DNA of 64,000 bases from UBA7067 sp051880615 (lineage in GTDB: Bacteria; Bacillota; Clostridia; Oscillospirales; Acutalibacteraceae): the NCBI GenBank assembly GCA_051880615.1, contig JBJEOH010000004.1, positions 8,910-72,909 of the forward strand, given 5' to 3'. The notes under the pieces are model-generated. The model ran no database searches. It was not told where the DNA came from and worked only from the letters and a program-made list of their open reading frames with translations. Position numbers and translations under genes: made by a program. Below are positions 26,450-35,198 of this stretch, in pieces (positions within the stretch are counted from its first letter, which is position 1; each line of letters begins with the position of its first letter).

Positions 26450-28906
26450 TTACAAGATTGATTCGGGATTTACATCAACATATACCGTCACATGGGAAAA
26501 TTTGCTGATTTTCCCGAAGTCAACAAGCAGCTGCGACAGCATTTTGCGGAAATCCCTGCTGTTTTTATATTTTAAAACTGTTTTATATCTGAATTTATTG
26601 CTGACCTTTTTAACCGCTGCCGCCGTAGGCCCAAGCACACGAAGCGGAAGTTTTGGGTAATTTTCTCTTGCGCTTTGGCACAAAAGCCGCGTAAACTCCC
26701 TTGCGGCATTAGCCGCTAAAAGCTCGTTATCACCGACAAAGCCTATCATACATATATCGGAAAACGGCGGATACAAAAGCCCACGGCGCATTGCAATCTC
26801 GGTATTATAAAACGCGATATAGTCCTGCATAGCCGCAAGGTTTATAACATGGCTGTCAGGTGTGAATGTTTGTATGACAGCTCTGCCGGGGCACTCTCCT
26901 CTGCCGGCTCTGCCGACAACCTGAGTCAGAAGCGAAAAGCTGCGCTCAAAGCTCCTGTAATCGTCATTATATAAAATCTGATCTGCCGATAAAACACCGA
27001 CAAGAGTAACATTAGGGAAGTCAAGACCCTTTGCAACCATCTGAGTACCTACAAGAATATCGTACTCGCCGCGCTTGAACGCTCCGAGAAGAGTTTCGTG
27101 CGAATTTTTACGCATAGTTGCGTCGGCGTCAATGCGAAGTATTTTTGCTTCGGGCAGCAAAGCCGCAAGTGTTTCCTCTGCTTTTTGTGTTCCCGTGCCC
27201 GAAAAACGAAGTCCGTGCTCGTGACAGGACGGGCATTTATCGGTAATGCTTATCGAATATCCGCAATAGTGGCACATAAGGCGGTTATTTGCGGAATGAT
27301 AAGTAAGTGAAATTGAGCAGTTAGGGCAGCTTACTACCTCTTTACAATGGCGGCAGGCGACAAAGGTGTTGTAGCCTCGGCGGTTTAACAGCAGTATTGA
27401 CTGCTTACCGTCGGCTAAATTCTCCTGCAAGCTTTGCAGAAGAACCTGTGACACAACTGTTTTGTTGCCCTGCTCCTGCTCGATATTCATATCAGCAACA
27501 AGCACAGGCGGAAGCTGTGCCTTGCCGTAGCGTTTGCTTAGGGTAAAAAGTGAATATACGCCCGACTGCGCCTTATAATAGCTCTCAATGCTCGGAGTTG
27601 CCGATGACAAAAGCAGCATACAGGAGTTGTCATTGCATCTGAATTTTGCAACTTCCCGTGCATGGTAGCGCGGTGTGCTTTCAGATTTATAGGTATATTC
27701 CTGTTCCTCGTCCATTATAATAAGTCCGAGATTTTTAACAGGTGCAAAAACCGCACTCCTTGTGCCTATAGCTATTTTTGCTTCGCCGCAGCGAACCCTT
27801 TTCCACTCGTTAAGCCGCTCACCAAGCGATAATGCGCTGTGAAAAACCGCGACATCACCGCCGTAGCGAGCCTTGAAAATATTTATAATCTGCGGTGTCA
27901 AGGCGATTTCGGGTACCATTAATATTATTCCCCTGCCGTCCTTTGACACACGGTCAATAAGCTTCATAAAAACCGAGGTTTTGCCGGAGCCTGTAACGCC
28001 GTACAGCAGCGACACACAGGGTTTTTGGCTCTCGTACTTTTCGCACAAGCCGAGATACGCCGCATTCTGCTCGTCAGTAAGCCTTATTTCCCGTTGGCTT
28101 TCGTTGTGAATCGGCTCATCAGCGTGCCTGATAACCTCACGGTCAAAATATCGCACAAATCCTTTTTTAACAAGTGCGTCTACCACAGCCTTTGTGTAGC
28201 CTGTGAAATAAGTTATTTCTTTAAGCGAAATTTCGCCTGCTATTTTCAGCAGCTCGTAAACCTCTTTCTGCTTCGCCGTAAGTTTTTCGCCATCGGTATC
28301 AGCGCACAGCTCAACCATTTTTTCGCTTAAATCACCTACACGCCTTACCGCGCTTTCACTTGATTCAAGCACTCCCCTTTTGCAAAGGTCGTCAAGTAGC
28401 CTTGTATTGAAGTCAAGCTCAAAGGCAGAGCAGATTTCCTGCCTTGAAACAGGGTGATTCAGCGAACCGACAAAGGAAACCACTGCTTTTTCTGTATCGT
28501 CAAGCAGCGGTTTATTCTGATAGCCGTCACATACGCTGAACATTTCCTTTATCTTATAGTTAAAGCCTGCAGGCAGCATTGCCCTTGCAGCCTCATAATA
28601 GGTACAGAAATACTGCGATTTCACAAAGCAGGCAAGTCTTAGCATCTCTTTTGACAGCAGCGGCTCTCTGTCTAAAACAGAAGAAACTTTTTTAAGCCGC
28701 TTTGAGCTGTTGCTTTCACAGGAGCAAACATCAAAAACTATGCCCTGGCGCTGTTTTTTTGAGTTGCCGAACGGTATCATAACGCGGCAGCCGATAAGGC
28801 TTTCAGGTTCTATACTGCCCTCGATTTCATAATCAAACAGCTTATCAAAGCCAAAGGCGGCATTTTCAACTGCCACCTTGCAAACTTTTTTATCAATATC
28901 AATCAT
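26450..28906 (-). CDS. priA: Primosomal replication protein N' (PriA helicase)
   Basis: PriA restarts stalled replication forks. The 818 residues include an N-terminal DNA-binding part (VAVENAAFGFDKLFDY), a winged-helix region, a helicase core with Walker A GVTGSGKTS and DEEQ box IMDEEQEY, a two-zinc cysteine cluster (CRHC, CPNC, CHYC, CPSC) and helicase motifs V and VI (QMVAKGLDFPNV, QVVGRAGRGE). It overlaps rpoZ by eight bases. Confidence 0.96.
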   Translation of the reverse strand: MIDIDKKVCKVAVENAAFGFDKLFDYEIEGSIEPESLIGCRVMIPFGNSKKQRQGIVFDVCSCESNSSKRLKKVSSVLDREPLLSKEMLRLACFVKSQYFCTYYEAARAMLPAGFNYKIKEMFSVCDGYQNKPLLDDTEKAVVSFVGSLNHPVSRQEICSAFELDFNTRLLDDLCKRGVLESSESAVRRVGDLSEKMVELCADTDGEKLTAKQKEVYELLKIAGEISLKEITYFTGYTKAVVDALVKKGFVRYFDREVIRHADEPIHNESQREIRLTDEQNAAYLGLCEKYESQKPCVSLLYGVTGSGKTSVFMKLIDRVSKDGRGIILMVPEIALTPQIINIFKARYGGDVAVFHSALSLGERLNEWKRVRCGEAKIAIGTRSAVFAPVKNLGLIIMDEEQEYTYKSESTPRYHAREVAKFRCNDNSCMLLLSSATPSIESYYKAQSGVYSLFTLSKRYGKAQLPPVLVADMNIEQEQGNKTVVSQVLLQSLQENLADGKQSILLLNRRGYNTFVACRHCKEVVSCPNCSISLTYHSANNRLMCHYCGYSISITDKCPSCHEHGLRFSGTGTQKAEETLAALLPEAKILRIDADATMRKNSHETLLGAFKRGEYDILVGTQMVAKGLDFPNVTLVGVLSADQILYNDDYRSFERSFSLLTQVVGRAGRGECPGRAVIQTFTPDSHVINLAAMQDYIAFYNTEIAMRRGLLYPPFSDICMIGFVGDNELLAANAAREFTRLLCQSARENYPKLPLRVLGPTAAAVKKVSNKFRYKTVLKYKNSRDFRKMLSQLLVDFGKISKFSHVTVYVDVNPESIL

Positions 28907-29108
28907 TTACATCCGGTTCAAGAATGCTGTAGCGGTGCTGCTTGAAATCCTCAACAGCCATCAATACAGGCTTTTTATCTGTTACAATGCCCTCAGCTTC
29001 AAACTCAGCAGCAATTTCTCTGGCTCTTTTTGCTACGCCCACTACAAGGGCATATCTTGTTGTTCTGTTAGCTAACATATCGTCGATTGAAGGTCTTATC
29101 ATATCCAT
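28899..29108 (-). CDS. rpoZ: RNA polymerase omega subunit
   Basis: This 69-residue protein starts MDMIRPSIDDMLANRTTRYALVVG and has the conserved VAKRAREI stretch, as in other omega subunits. It helps the beta' subunit fold into core polymerase. AAGGAG is correctly placed before the ATG. It sits between gmk and priA, the usual Firmicutes order, and overlaps priA. Confidence 0.93.
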   Translation of the reverse strand: MDMIRPSIDDMLANRTTRYALVVGVAKRAREIAAEFEAEGIVTDKKPVLMAVEDFKQHRYSILEPDVND

Positions 29109-29109
29109 A

Positions 29110-29718
29110 TTAAAAATTCTCCTTTATATAATCCTGCATATATTTGCTTTTCAGCTTTTCGCTGTCTATTATGTCTAAAATATTTTTAACGCATTTATCC
29201 ATCTCGCCGCATATAACAACATAGTCGTATTTATCGGCATATTTAAGCTCTTCATAGGACTGAGCAAGGCGTTCAAGAATAACCTCCTCTGTCTCAGTGC
29301 CTCTGCCTCTTAGGCGCTTTTCAAGCGACTGCCTGTTTGGCGGAATGAGAAAAATTGAAATCGCATCGGGCATTTTTGCCTTCACCTGAGCGCCGCCCTG
29401 AACCTCAATTTCAAGGATAATATCGTCGCCGTTATTTATACACTGCTCAATATAATTCTTAGGCGTGCCGTAAAGATTATCGCAGTACGGTGCATATTCA
29501 AGCATCTCACCGTTTTCAATTTTTTTATTAAACTCCTCACGGGTGATATAAAAATAATTCACTCCGTCCTCTTCACCGGGTCTTGGCTGGCGTGTTGTCG
29601 CTGAGATTGAAAGCTTAAGATTTTCTCTCGCCTCAAGCAGCGCCTTAACGGTCGTGCCCTTGCCGGAGCCTGACGGACCTGAAATGATAATCGCCCTGCC
29701 CTTATTATTCATTTTCAT
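29110..29718 (-). CDS. gmk: Guanylate kinase
   Basis: It phosphorylates GMP to GDP using ATP. The P-loop is SGPSGSGKGT, followed by SATTRQPRPGEEDGVNYFYI, the GMP-binding region, and RLAQSYEELKYADKYDY. About 202 residues is normal. The ATG at 29718 overlaps the remA end by 14 bases; ATG 29712 has better spacing from AGGTGG and may be the true start. Confidence 0.95.
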   Translation of the reverse strand: MKMNNKGRAIIISGPSGSGKGTTVKALLEARENLKLSISATTRQPRPGEEDGVNYFYITREEFNKKIENGEMLEYAPYCDNLYGTPKNYIEQCINNGDDIILEIEVQGGAQVKAKMPDAISIFLIPPNRQSLEKRLRGRGTETEEVILERLAQSYEELKYADKYDYVVICGEMDKCVKNILDIIDSEKLKSKYMQDYIKENF

Positions 29719-29956
29719 CTACCACCTTTGCGCTTTTGTTTTCAAAGCTTTCCGCAGTTTTCGCTGACAGAACTATCATATCGCAGTCGGTTATTATAAC
29801 CGACTTTGTTTTTCTGCCGTAGGTTGCGTCAACAAGTGTTCCTCTGTCCTTTGCGTCCTGCACCATTCTTTTAATCGGTGCGGAATCGGGGGAAACTATA
29901 GCAACGATTTTATCTGCGGAAACAAGATTACCAAAGCCGATATTAATTAGCTTCAT
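29705..29956 (-). CDS. remA: RemA/DUF370 family regulator
   Basis: The 83-residue protein has the conserved pattern KLINIGFGNLVSADKIVAIV, SPDSAPIKRM and DATYGRKTKSVIITD of RemA, a biofilm-matrix regulator in Bacillus that binds DNA as a ring-like oligomer. The yicC-remA-gmk-rpoZ arrangement is standard. The acidic C-terminal tail after position 72 is longer than in Bacillus. The regulatory target here is unknown. Confidence 0.9.
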   Translation of the reverse strand: MKLINIGFGNLVSADKIVAIVSPDSAPIKRMVQDAKDRGTLVDATYGRKTKSVIITDCDMIVLSAKTAESFENKSAKVVDENE

Positions 29957-29970
29957 AAATTCACCCCGAA

Positions 29971-30849
29971 TTATTCGATGTTTTGCAGCTGCTCTCTTAT
30001 TTTTTCAAGCTCACCCTTAATGTCAACCACTATATGGGCAAGGTCTGCATCCTGAACCTTTGAGCCTATTGTGTTTGCCTCGCGGTTCATCTCCTGCAAA
30101 ATGAAATCGAGCTTTCTGCCGATTGCGTCGCCGCTGTCAAGCATACTAAACATCTGGTCAAAATGACTGCGAAGCCTAACTGTTTCCTCGGCAACCGCAA
30201 CCTTATCGGCAAAAATAGCCGCCTCGGTGAGAATTCTCTGCTCGTCAATATTAACACCGTTTAATACCTCCTTAAGCCTCTCTTCAAGCCTCTGGCGGTA
30301 TTTTGCTACTGTTTCGGGGGACTTTTCCTCAACGGCAGACACAAGCGACAAGATCGTCTGGCTGCGATTTAAAATATCCTCCTTCATTTTAGCGCCTTCA
30401 TTCTCGCGCATTGCAATGAAGCGTTCCAGCGCGCTGTCAAGAACGACACGAACGCTTGCCCAGACTGCGTCTTCGTCCTCAGGCGTTTTATGAACGGTAA
30501 AAATATCATTAAAACGCGTAATATCGCTTACAGCTATTTCACCCGACAGACCGTAAGTTTCCTTAAGCTCTTTAAGCGCGGCAACATAGCCTGACGCAAG
30601 CGAGTGATTGAGCGACACATTCGCCTGCTTTTCTTCGCAATCGGTTATAGAAACAAATACATCAATTTTGCCTCTTGCGACTGCCTTTTGGATATGCGCC
30701 TTGAGCTTTTCCTCCAAAAAAGCATAACCCCTCGACACACGGCAGCCGAATTCAAAATAACGGTGATTAACGGACTTTATTTCAACCGTGATTTCACGCC
30801 CATCAATTTTTTGCTCGCTTCTGCCGAAGCCCGTCATACTTCTTACCAT
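29971..30849 (-). CDS. YicC family endoribonuclease-like protein
   Basis: The 292 residues carry the family ends: VRSMTGFGRSEQK at the N-terminus and REANTIGSKVQDADLAHIVVDIKGELEKIREQLQNIE at the C-terminus. E. coli YicC has been described as an RNase acting on small RNAs; that role is inferred here. It heads the minus-strand block yicC to thiN and is divergent from the asparaginase gene, so the promoters of both lie in 30850-31021. Confidence 0.92.
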   Translation of the reverse strand: MVRSMTGFGRSEQKIDGREITVEIKSVNHRYFEFGCRVSRGYAFLEEKLKAHIQKAVARGKIDVFVSITDCEEKQANVSLNHSLASGYVAALKELKETYGLSGEIAVSDITRFNDIFTVHKTPEDEDAVWASVRVVLDSALERFIAMRENEGAKMKEDILNRSQTILSLVSAVEEKSPETVAKYRQRLEERLKEVLNGVNIDEQRILTEAAIFADKVAVAEETVRLRSHFDQMFSMLDSGDAIGRKLDFILQEMNREANTIGSKVQDADLAHIVVDIKGELEKIREQLQNIE

Positions 30850-30961
30850 TTTATCATCCCTATCGCTATGGCGCAGTACACCAATTTATATACGATAATA
30901 TTTTAGCATTATTTAATAATAATTGCAAGGGTTCAAAGCCGAGAAAAGTATTAAAGTCATA

Positions 30962-30990
30962 TTGATAAAAATTGTTATTTACTATATTAT
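30962..30990 (+). promoter_or_regulatory. Predicted sigma-A promoter of the asparaginase gene
   Basis: TTGATA (30962-30967) and TATTAT (30985-30990) are 17 bases apart, about 30 bases before the asparaginase ATG. Confidence 0.5.
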
Positions 30991-31021
30991 AGTATTGGAA
31001 TGTTATACTGTGAGGTGCGTT

Positions 31022-32017
31022 ATGAAAAAAATTTTGCTTATCACAACAGGCGGCACAATTTCGTGCGGAAACGGCGCAAGCTCTCTTTCCCCTGCTTTGT
31101 GTGCCTCCGAGCTTTTGAATTTTATCGCTGTTGACAGTAACATAAAAATCGAGTGCAGTGACCTATTATTTATAGACAGCACCTCGGTAAAGCCTGAACA
31201 CTGGGAGCTTATTGCAAAAGAAATAAAAAACAAAACCGATATGTATGACGGCTTTGTCATCACACACGGAACGGACACTCTTGCATACACAGCCGCTATG
31301 CTCTCATTTTTGCTTTACAGGGTTAATAAGCCTGTTATAATCACAGGCTCTCAGAAGACGATGTTTGAAGAAAACAGCGACGCACCCGAAAATCTGTCAA
31401 ATGCAATCAAAGCTGCCTGCTGTGGTAAAAACGGCGTTTACATTTTATTCGGCTCACGGATAATTCACGGCACAAGAGGATATAAGGAAGAAACAAGCAT
31501 AAGCGATGGCTTTATTTCTGTAAACTGCGAATATGCAGGAGAGATAAAGAACGGCAATGTTAATTTCTTTTGCGAAAACTTTGCCTGTTTATATTCTGAG
31601 GAACTGCCGCTTGTTACGGACGCAAAGCTGAATGCAAAGGTAACATCAATTAATATCACTCCTGCCGACGACGGCACAATCATAAAACAAATAGCCGATT
31701 GCGGCTATGAAGGCATTGTGCTTTGCGGCTACGGCACGGGAGGACTGCCCGATAAACGCTTTGAAGAAGCGGTTGAATACGCCGCAGCTAAGGGAGTGTT
31801 AATTGCTATGGTTTCACAATGCCGACACGGAGTTATAAAGCCGTCAAGGTATGCCGTCGGGAACAGCTTTGAGCGTTTGGGTATTTTCCCTGCAAATGAT
31901 ATGACGCTTGAAAGCGCGTACTGCAAGCTTTTGTGGCTGGTGAGTATTTATAACGATAAGGATAAGGTTCGCAAACTCTTTACCAAAAACATATGCGGAG
32001 AAATAAAATCGGCTTAA
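31022..32017 (+). CDS. ansA: Type I-like L-asparaginase
   Basis: It hydrolyses asparagine to aspartate and ammonia in the cytoplasm; there is no signal peptide. From ATG 31022 (GAGGTG 5 bases upstream) it has 331 residues. An in-frame upstream start at 30923 would add a non-conserved leader containing the promoter. Both catalytic triads are visible: ITTGGTISC near the N-terminus and THGTDTLAYTAAML with the second Thr-Asp. GSRIIHGTRGYKE and the C-terminal ESAYCKLLWLVSIY are also typical of the dimeric cytoplasmic form. Confidence 0.92.
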   Translation: MKKILLITTGGTISCGNGASSLSPALCASELLNFIAVDSNIKIECSDLLFIDSTSVKPEHWELIAKEIKNKTDMYDGFVITHGTDTLAYTAAMLSFLLYRVNKPVIITGSQKTMFEENSDAPENLSNAIKAACCGKNGVYILFGSRIIHGTRGYKEETSISDGFISVNCEYAGEIKNGNVNFFCENFACLYSEELPLVTDAKLNAKVTSINITPADDGTIIKQIADCGYEGIVLCGYGTGGLPDKRFEEAVEYAAAKGVLIAMVSQCRHGVIKPSRYAVGNSFERLGIFPANDMTLESAYCKLLWLVSIYNDKDKVRKLFTKNICGEIKSA

Positions 32018-32108
32018 AACCTCGAAATCAAGGCATTTCAACAGTTGCAAAGACAAAAAATATGTGATAAAATATTTAGCGACAATTTTTTCGGGAGGAT
32101 TTACATAT

Positions 32109-32843
32109 ATGTCAGGACATAATAAATGGAGTACAATCAAGCAGAAAAAGGGAAAGAATGACGCTGCAAGAGCAAAGATTTTTACAAAAATCGGCAGAGA
32201 GCTTGCCGTTGCAGTTCGTGACGGCGGCAGTGCAGACCCGACAGTAAACTCAAAGCTTCGTGACTGCATCGCAAAGGCAAAGGCAAACAATGTGCCTAAT
32301 GATAACATTGAAAGAATCATCAAGAAAGCGTCAGGCGAGGGCAACGCAAACAACTACGAGGCTATTACATACGAAGGCTACGGTCCGGGCGGAATCGCCG
32401 TTATTGTTGAAACTCTTACTGACAACAAGAACAGAACTGCGGCTGATGTTCGCCATGCCTTTGACAAGAACGGCGGCAATATGGGCACACCGGGTTGCGT
32501 TACCTTTATGTTTGAGCAAAAGGGTGTTTTAGTTGTTGACCGTGAGGAATGTGACCTTGACGAGGACAAGGTTATGGAGGACGCTTTAGAGGCAGGTGCG
32601 GCTGATTTTCAGGCTGATGACGATGTATTTGAAATTTTCACCGAGCCTGACGATTTCTCCGGCGTAAATGATGACTTAAGCGGCAAGGGCTACACCTTTG
32701 CATCAGCAGAAGTTGAAATGGTGCCGAACACCTACACAAAGCTCACCGATGAGGAGCAGCTCACAAAGATGCAGAAGCTTCTTGATATGCTTGAGGACAA
32801 CGACGATGTGCAGAATGTGTGGCACAACTGGGAAATGGAGTAA
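32109..32843 (+). CDS. YebC/PmpR family protein
   Basis: The 244 residues start MSGHNKWSTIKQKKGKNDAARAK, the family signature, at ATG 32109 with GGGAGG 9 bases upstream; a start at 32064 is unlikely. Members act either as transcriptional regulators or, as shown more recently for the YebC2 type, in relieving ribosome stalling at proline stretches. GYGPGGIAVIVETLTDNKNRTA and PGCVTFMFEQKG are conserved. No neighbouring RuvABC genes are present, unlike many genomes. Confidence 0.92.
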   Translation: MSGHNKWSTIKQKKGKNDAARAKIFTKIGRELAVAVRDGGSADPTVNSKLRDCIAKAKANNVPNDNIERIIKKASGEGNANNYEAITYEGYGPGGIAVIVETLTDNKNRTAADVRHAFDKNGGNMGTPGCVTFMFEQKGVLVVDREECDLDEDKVMEDALEAGAADFQADDDVFEIFTEPDDFSGVNDDLSGKGYTFASAEVEMVPNTYTKLTDEEQLTKMQKLLDMLEDNDDVQNVWHNWEME

Positions 32844-32932
32844 TTACAATCTGCATAGAGCATTTTCCTCAAACAGGTTTCTCCAAAACAGTTTGCACAA
32901 AGAAAGTATAGTCATAATAAATTAAGAAATGC

Positions 32933-32960
32933 GGCGGGTGCTTCTGCACTCGCCTTTTTA
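32933..32960 (+). terminator. Terminator of the yebC-like gene
   Basis: GGCGGGTGC and GCACTCGCC pair around TTCT with one mismatch, followed by five T residues. It ends only about 10 bases before the next start codon. Confidence 0.75.
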
Positions 32961-32968
32961 CGGTGATT

Positions 32969-33919
32969 ATGAGAGAGATTATAATAAATAAAAACGACTC
33001 GGGACAGCGGCTTGACAAATTCTTATCAAAGCATTTTTCCACTATGCCGAAGTCGATGATGTATATGTATATAAGAAAAAAGTGCATAAAGGTCAACGGC
33101 AAAAAGCCCGATATTGCGCTTAAGCTTAACGAGGGCGATGTTATAACGCTGTATATCAAGGACGAATTCTTTGATTCTAAGCCAAAGAAAAAGCAGTATG
33201 ATTTTATGAAAGCACCGAAACAACTCGATATAATTTACGAGGACGAGAACATAATAATTGTTGACAAAAAGCAGGGCGTGATAGTTCACCCTGATGAGAG
33301 CTATCACTTTGACAGCCTTGTTACAAGACTTAAGCACTATCTCTACAGCAAGGGTGAATATGACCCCGAGAGCGAGCAGAGCTTCTCCCCAGCATTTGCA
33401 AACAGGATTGACCGCAACACAGGCGGACTTGTTATCGGTGCAAAAAACGCCGAGGCATTGCGTGAGCTTAACCATAAAATCAAAAACCGTGAGATTGTAA
33501 AGCTGTATCTTTGTGCTGCTCACGGCATTTTTGACGCTAAAGAGGACACCTTAAGCGGCTATATGATTAAGAACGAAAAGCAAAACAAAGTCAAGGTGCT
33601 GAAAAAGCCTGTGGACGGCAGTAAAAGTATGATAACAAAGTACCGTGTTTTAGAGGAACGCTCCGACAATACCTCGCTTTTAGAGGTTGAGCTTATCACA
33701 GGCAGAACGCATCAGATAAGAGCGCATTTAGCAAGCGTCAACCATCCGCTTTGCGGCGATGTAAAGTACGGCAAAAAAGTAAACGAAAACAGCCCATATA
33801 AATATCAGGCACTTTATGCGTACAAGCTTAAGTTTGATTTCAAGGAAAGCGGCGGTGTGCTTGACTATTTAAACGGCAGAGAATTTGAGGCTAAGAATGT
33901 TCATTTTGTGATGAAGTAA
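32969..33919 (+). CDS. RluC/RluD family 23S rRNA pseudouridine synthase
   Basis: The 316-residue protein has an N-terminal S4 RNA-binding domain (QRLDKFLSKHFS to IKVNGKK, about 10-55) and a pseudouridine synthase domain with the catalytic Asp in ANRIDRNTGGLVIG. TGRTHQIRAHLASVNHPLCGDVKYG is the standard C-terminal motif. The ATG at 32969 lies just after GGTGATT; a GTG two codons earlier is possible. Which uridines it modifies cannot be told from the sequence. Confidence 0.92.
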   Translation: MREIIINKNDSGQRLDKFLSKHFSTMPKSMMYMYIRKKCIKVNGKKPDIALKLNEGDVITLYIKDEFFDSKPKKKQYDFMKAPKQLDIIYEDENIIIVDKKQGVIVHPDESYHFDSLVTRLKHYLYSKGEYDPESEQSFSPAFANRIDRNTGGLVIGAKNAEALRELNHKIKNREIVKLYLCAAHGIFDAKEDTLSGYMIKNEKQNKVKVLKKPVDGSKSMITKYRVLEERSDNTSLLEVELITGRTHQIRAHLASVNHPLCGDVKYGKKVNENSPYKYQALYAYKLKFDFKESGGVLDYLNGREFEAKNVHFVMK

Positions 33920-33937
33920 CATTACGGAGGTTTATTT

Positions 33938-34498
33938 ATGGTAATTCTTGCATCGGCATCTCCTCGCAGGCAGGAGCTTCTATCGCTTATCTGCGACAGC
34001 TTCACTGTTGAGCCTTCCGATATTGATGAAGCAGTAACCGAGGATATTCCGCTTGAAAAAACACCCGAGTATCTTGCACTTAAAAAGGCAGGACACATAC
34101 ACACCAAGCACTATGACGATATTGTCATAGGCTGTGACACAGGAGTGTTTATTGATAGTCTTATGCTCGGCAAGCCTGTGACAAAAGAAGAAGCCTGCGA
34201 AATCCTTGAAATGCTCTCAGGCAGAAAGCACAAGGTCATCACAGGCTGTGCGATATTTTATAAGGACAGGGTTTTATCCTTTTCGCAGGAAACAGAGGTT
34301 GAGTTTTACAGGCTGACAAAGGACGAAATCAAAGCATATGTTGAAACCGGTGAGCCTATGGACAAGGCAGGCTCATATGGTATTCAGGGTAAGGGTGCTG
34401 TGCTTATTAAAGGGATAAACGGAGATTACTATAATGTAGTCGGCTTGCCTGTTGCACAGCTTAAGAGGAAGCTTGAGGAAATAAATGAAAAAGCTTAA
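33938..34498 (+). CDS. maf: Maf-family nucleotide pyrophosphatase
   Basis: The 186 residues match Maf: ILASASPRRQELLSLI at the start, SDIDEA, and GCDTGVFIDSLMLGKP. Maf proteins hydrolyse non-canonical or excess nucleoside triphosphates and restrain septation when overproduced. The IQGKGAVLIKGINGDYYNVVGLP tail fits the subgroup acting on dTTP/UTP. GGAGG precedes the ATG, 18 bases after the pseudouridine synthase gene, so the two are probably cotranscribed. Confidence 0.93.
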   Translation: MVILASASPRRQELLSLICDSFTVEPSDIDEAVTEDIPLEKTPEYLALKKAGHIHTKHYDDIVIGCDTGVFIDSLMLGKPVTKEEACEILEMLSGRKHKVITGCAIFYKDRVLSFSQETEVEFYRLTKDEIKAYVETGEPMDKAGSYGIQGKGAVLIKGINGDYYNVVGLPVAQLKRKLEEINEKA

Positions 34499-35131
34499 TT
34501 ACTCTGATGTATTTTCTGCATTTTCAAAATCGCTCAACTGAATATCTACACCGTAAACCTCTTTCCACTTCTCAAATATATCCATTTCATCGTGCTCGTC
34601 ATATGCAAATAAGTATTTATTATATATAATTTCACCTGAAATTGCATTAATACCGACTATAACAAAATCATCCTTAAAATCATAGTGCGCAAAGATTTTG
34701 CCGTCCTCCATCCAGACCAAACCCTTTTCCCACGCAAGCTCATCAATCATATCGGGTGTAATTTCGTCGGGCATTTGCTCAATATAATCCTCTTGCCTTA
34801 TCAGGAAAATGACATACCATTTTGGCGTATCCGTCGGAGCTTCTCCGTTCACATATTCGGCGTGAACCGATGCGCTTTCAAAGTCGAAATCCTCGCTTAC
34901 TCCGGGCAAATCGTGTGCTTTATCAAGCGCAATCTGAATTGCTTTCTTTTCCGGAATAACATTGTTGAGTATCTTGTTAGTCTGTTCAAGATTTACAGAA
35001 TCATTTAGAACACTTTTGACTTCATCAGATTCAGGAACGCTCCTTAAAACATAAGGAAATACGACGAAATTCAAAACAGCTGCTAAAGCCAAAACAAGAA
35101 CGAACGCTACTGCGACAACAGTCTTTTTCAT
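34499..35131 (-). CDS. Membrane-anchored protein downstream of the PhoR-like kinase
   Basis: The 210-residue protein (ATG 35131 with AAAGGTGG upstream; GTG 35143 is the alternative) has one N-terminal membrane helix (TVVAVAFVLVLALAAVLNF) and an extracytoplasmic domain. That domain has two PepSY-like half-units: KKAIQIALDKAHD with KWYVIFLI, and FVIVGINAISGEIIYN. PepSY domains often inhibit proteases or sense signals. It lies 67 bases after the kinase gene on the same strand, so it may be the third gene of that operon. Function is otherwise unknown. Its stop abuts the maf stop in convergent orientation. Confidence 0.6.
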   Translation of the reverse strand: MKKTVVAVAFVLVLALAAVLNFVVFPYVLRSVPESDEVKSVLNDSVNLEQTNKILNNVIPEKKAIQIALDKAHDLPGVSEDFDFESASVHAEYVNGEAPTDTPKWYVIFLIRQEDYIEQMPDEITPDMIDELAWEKGLVWMEDGKIFAHYDFKDDFVIVGINAISGEIIYNKYLFAYDEHDEMDIFEKWKEVYGVDIQLSDFENAENTSE

Positions 35132-35198
35132 TGATAAAACCACCTTTCATTTTGAATACATAATAAATCCGAATTGTTGTGAAGTGGCTATAAAGTTA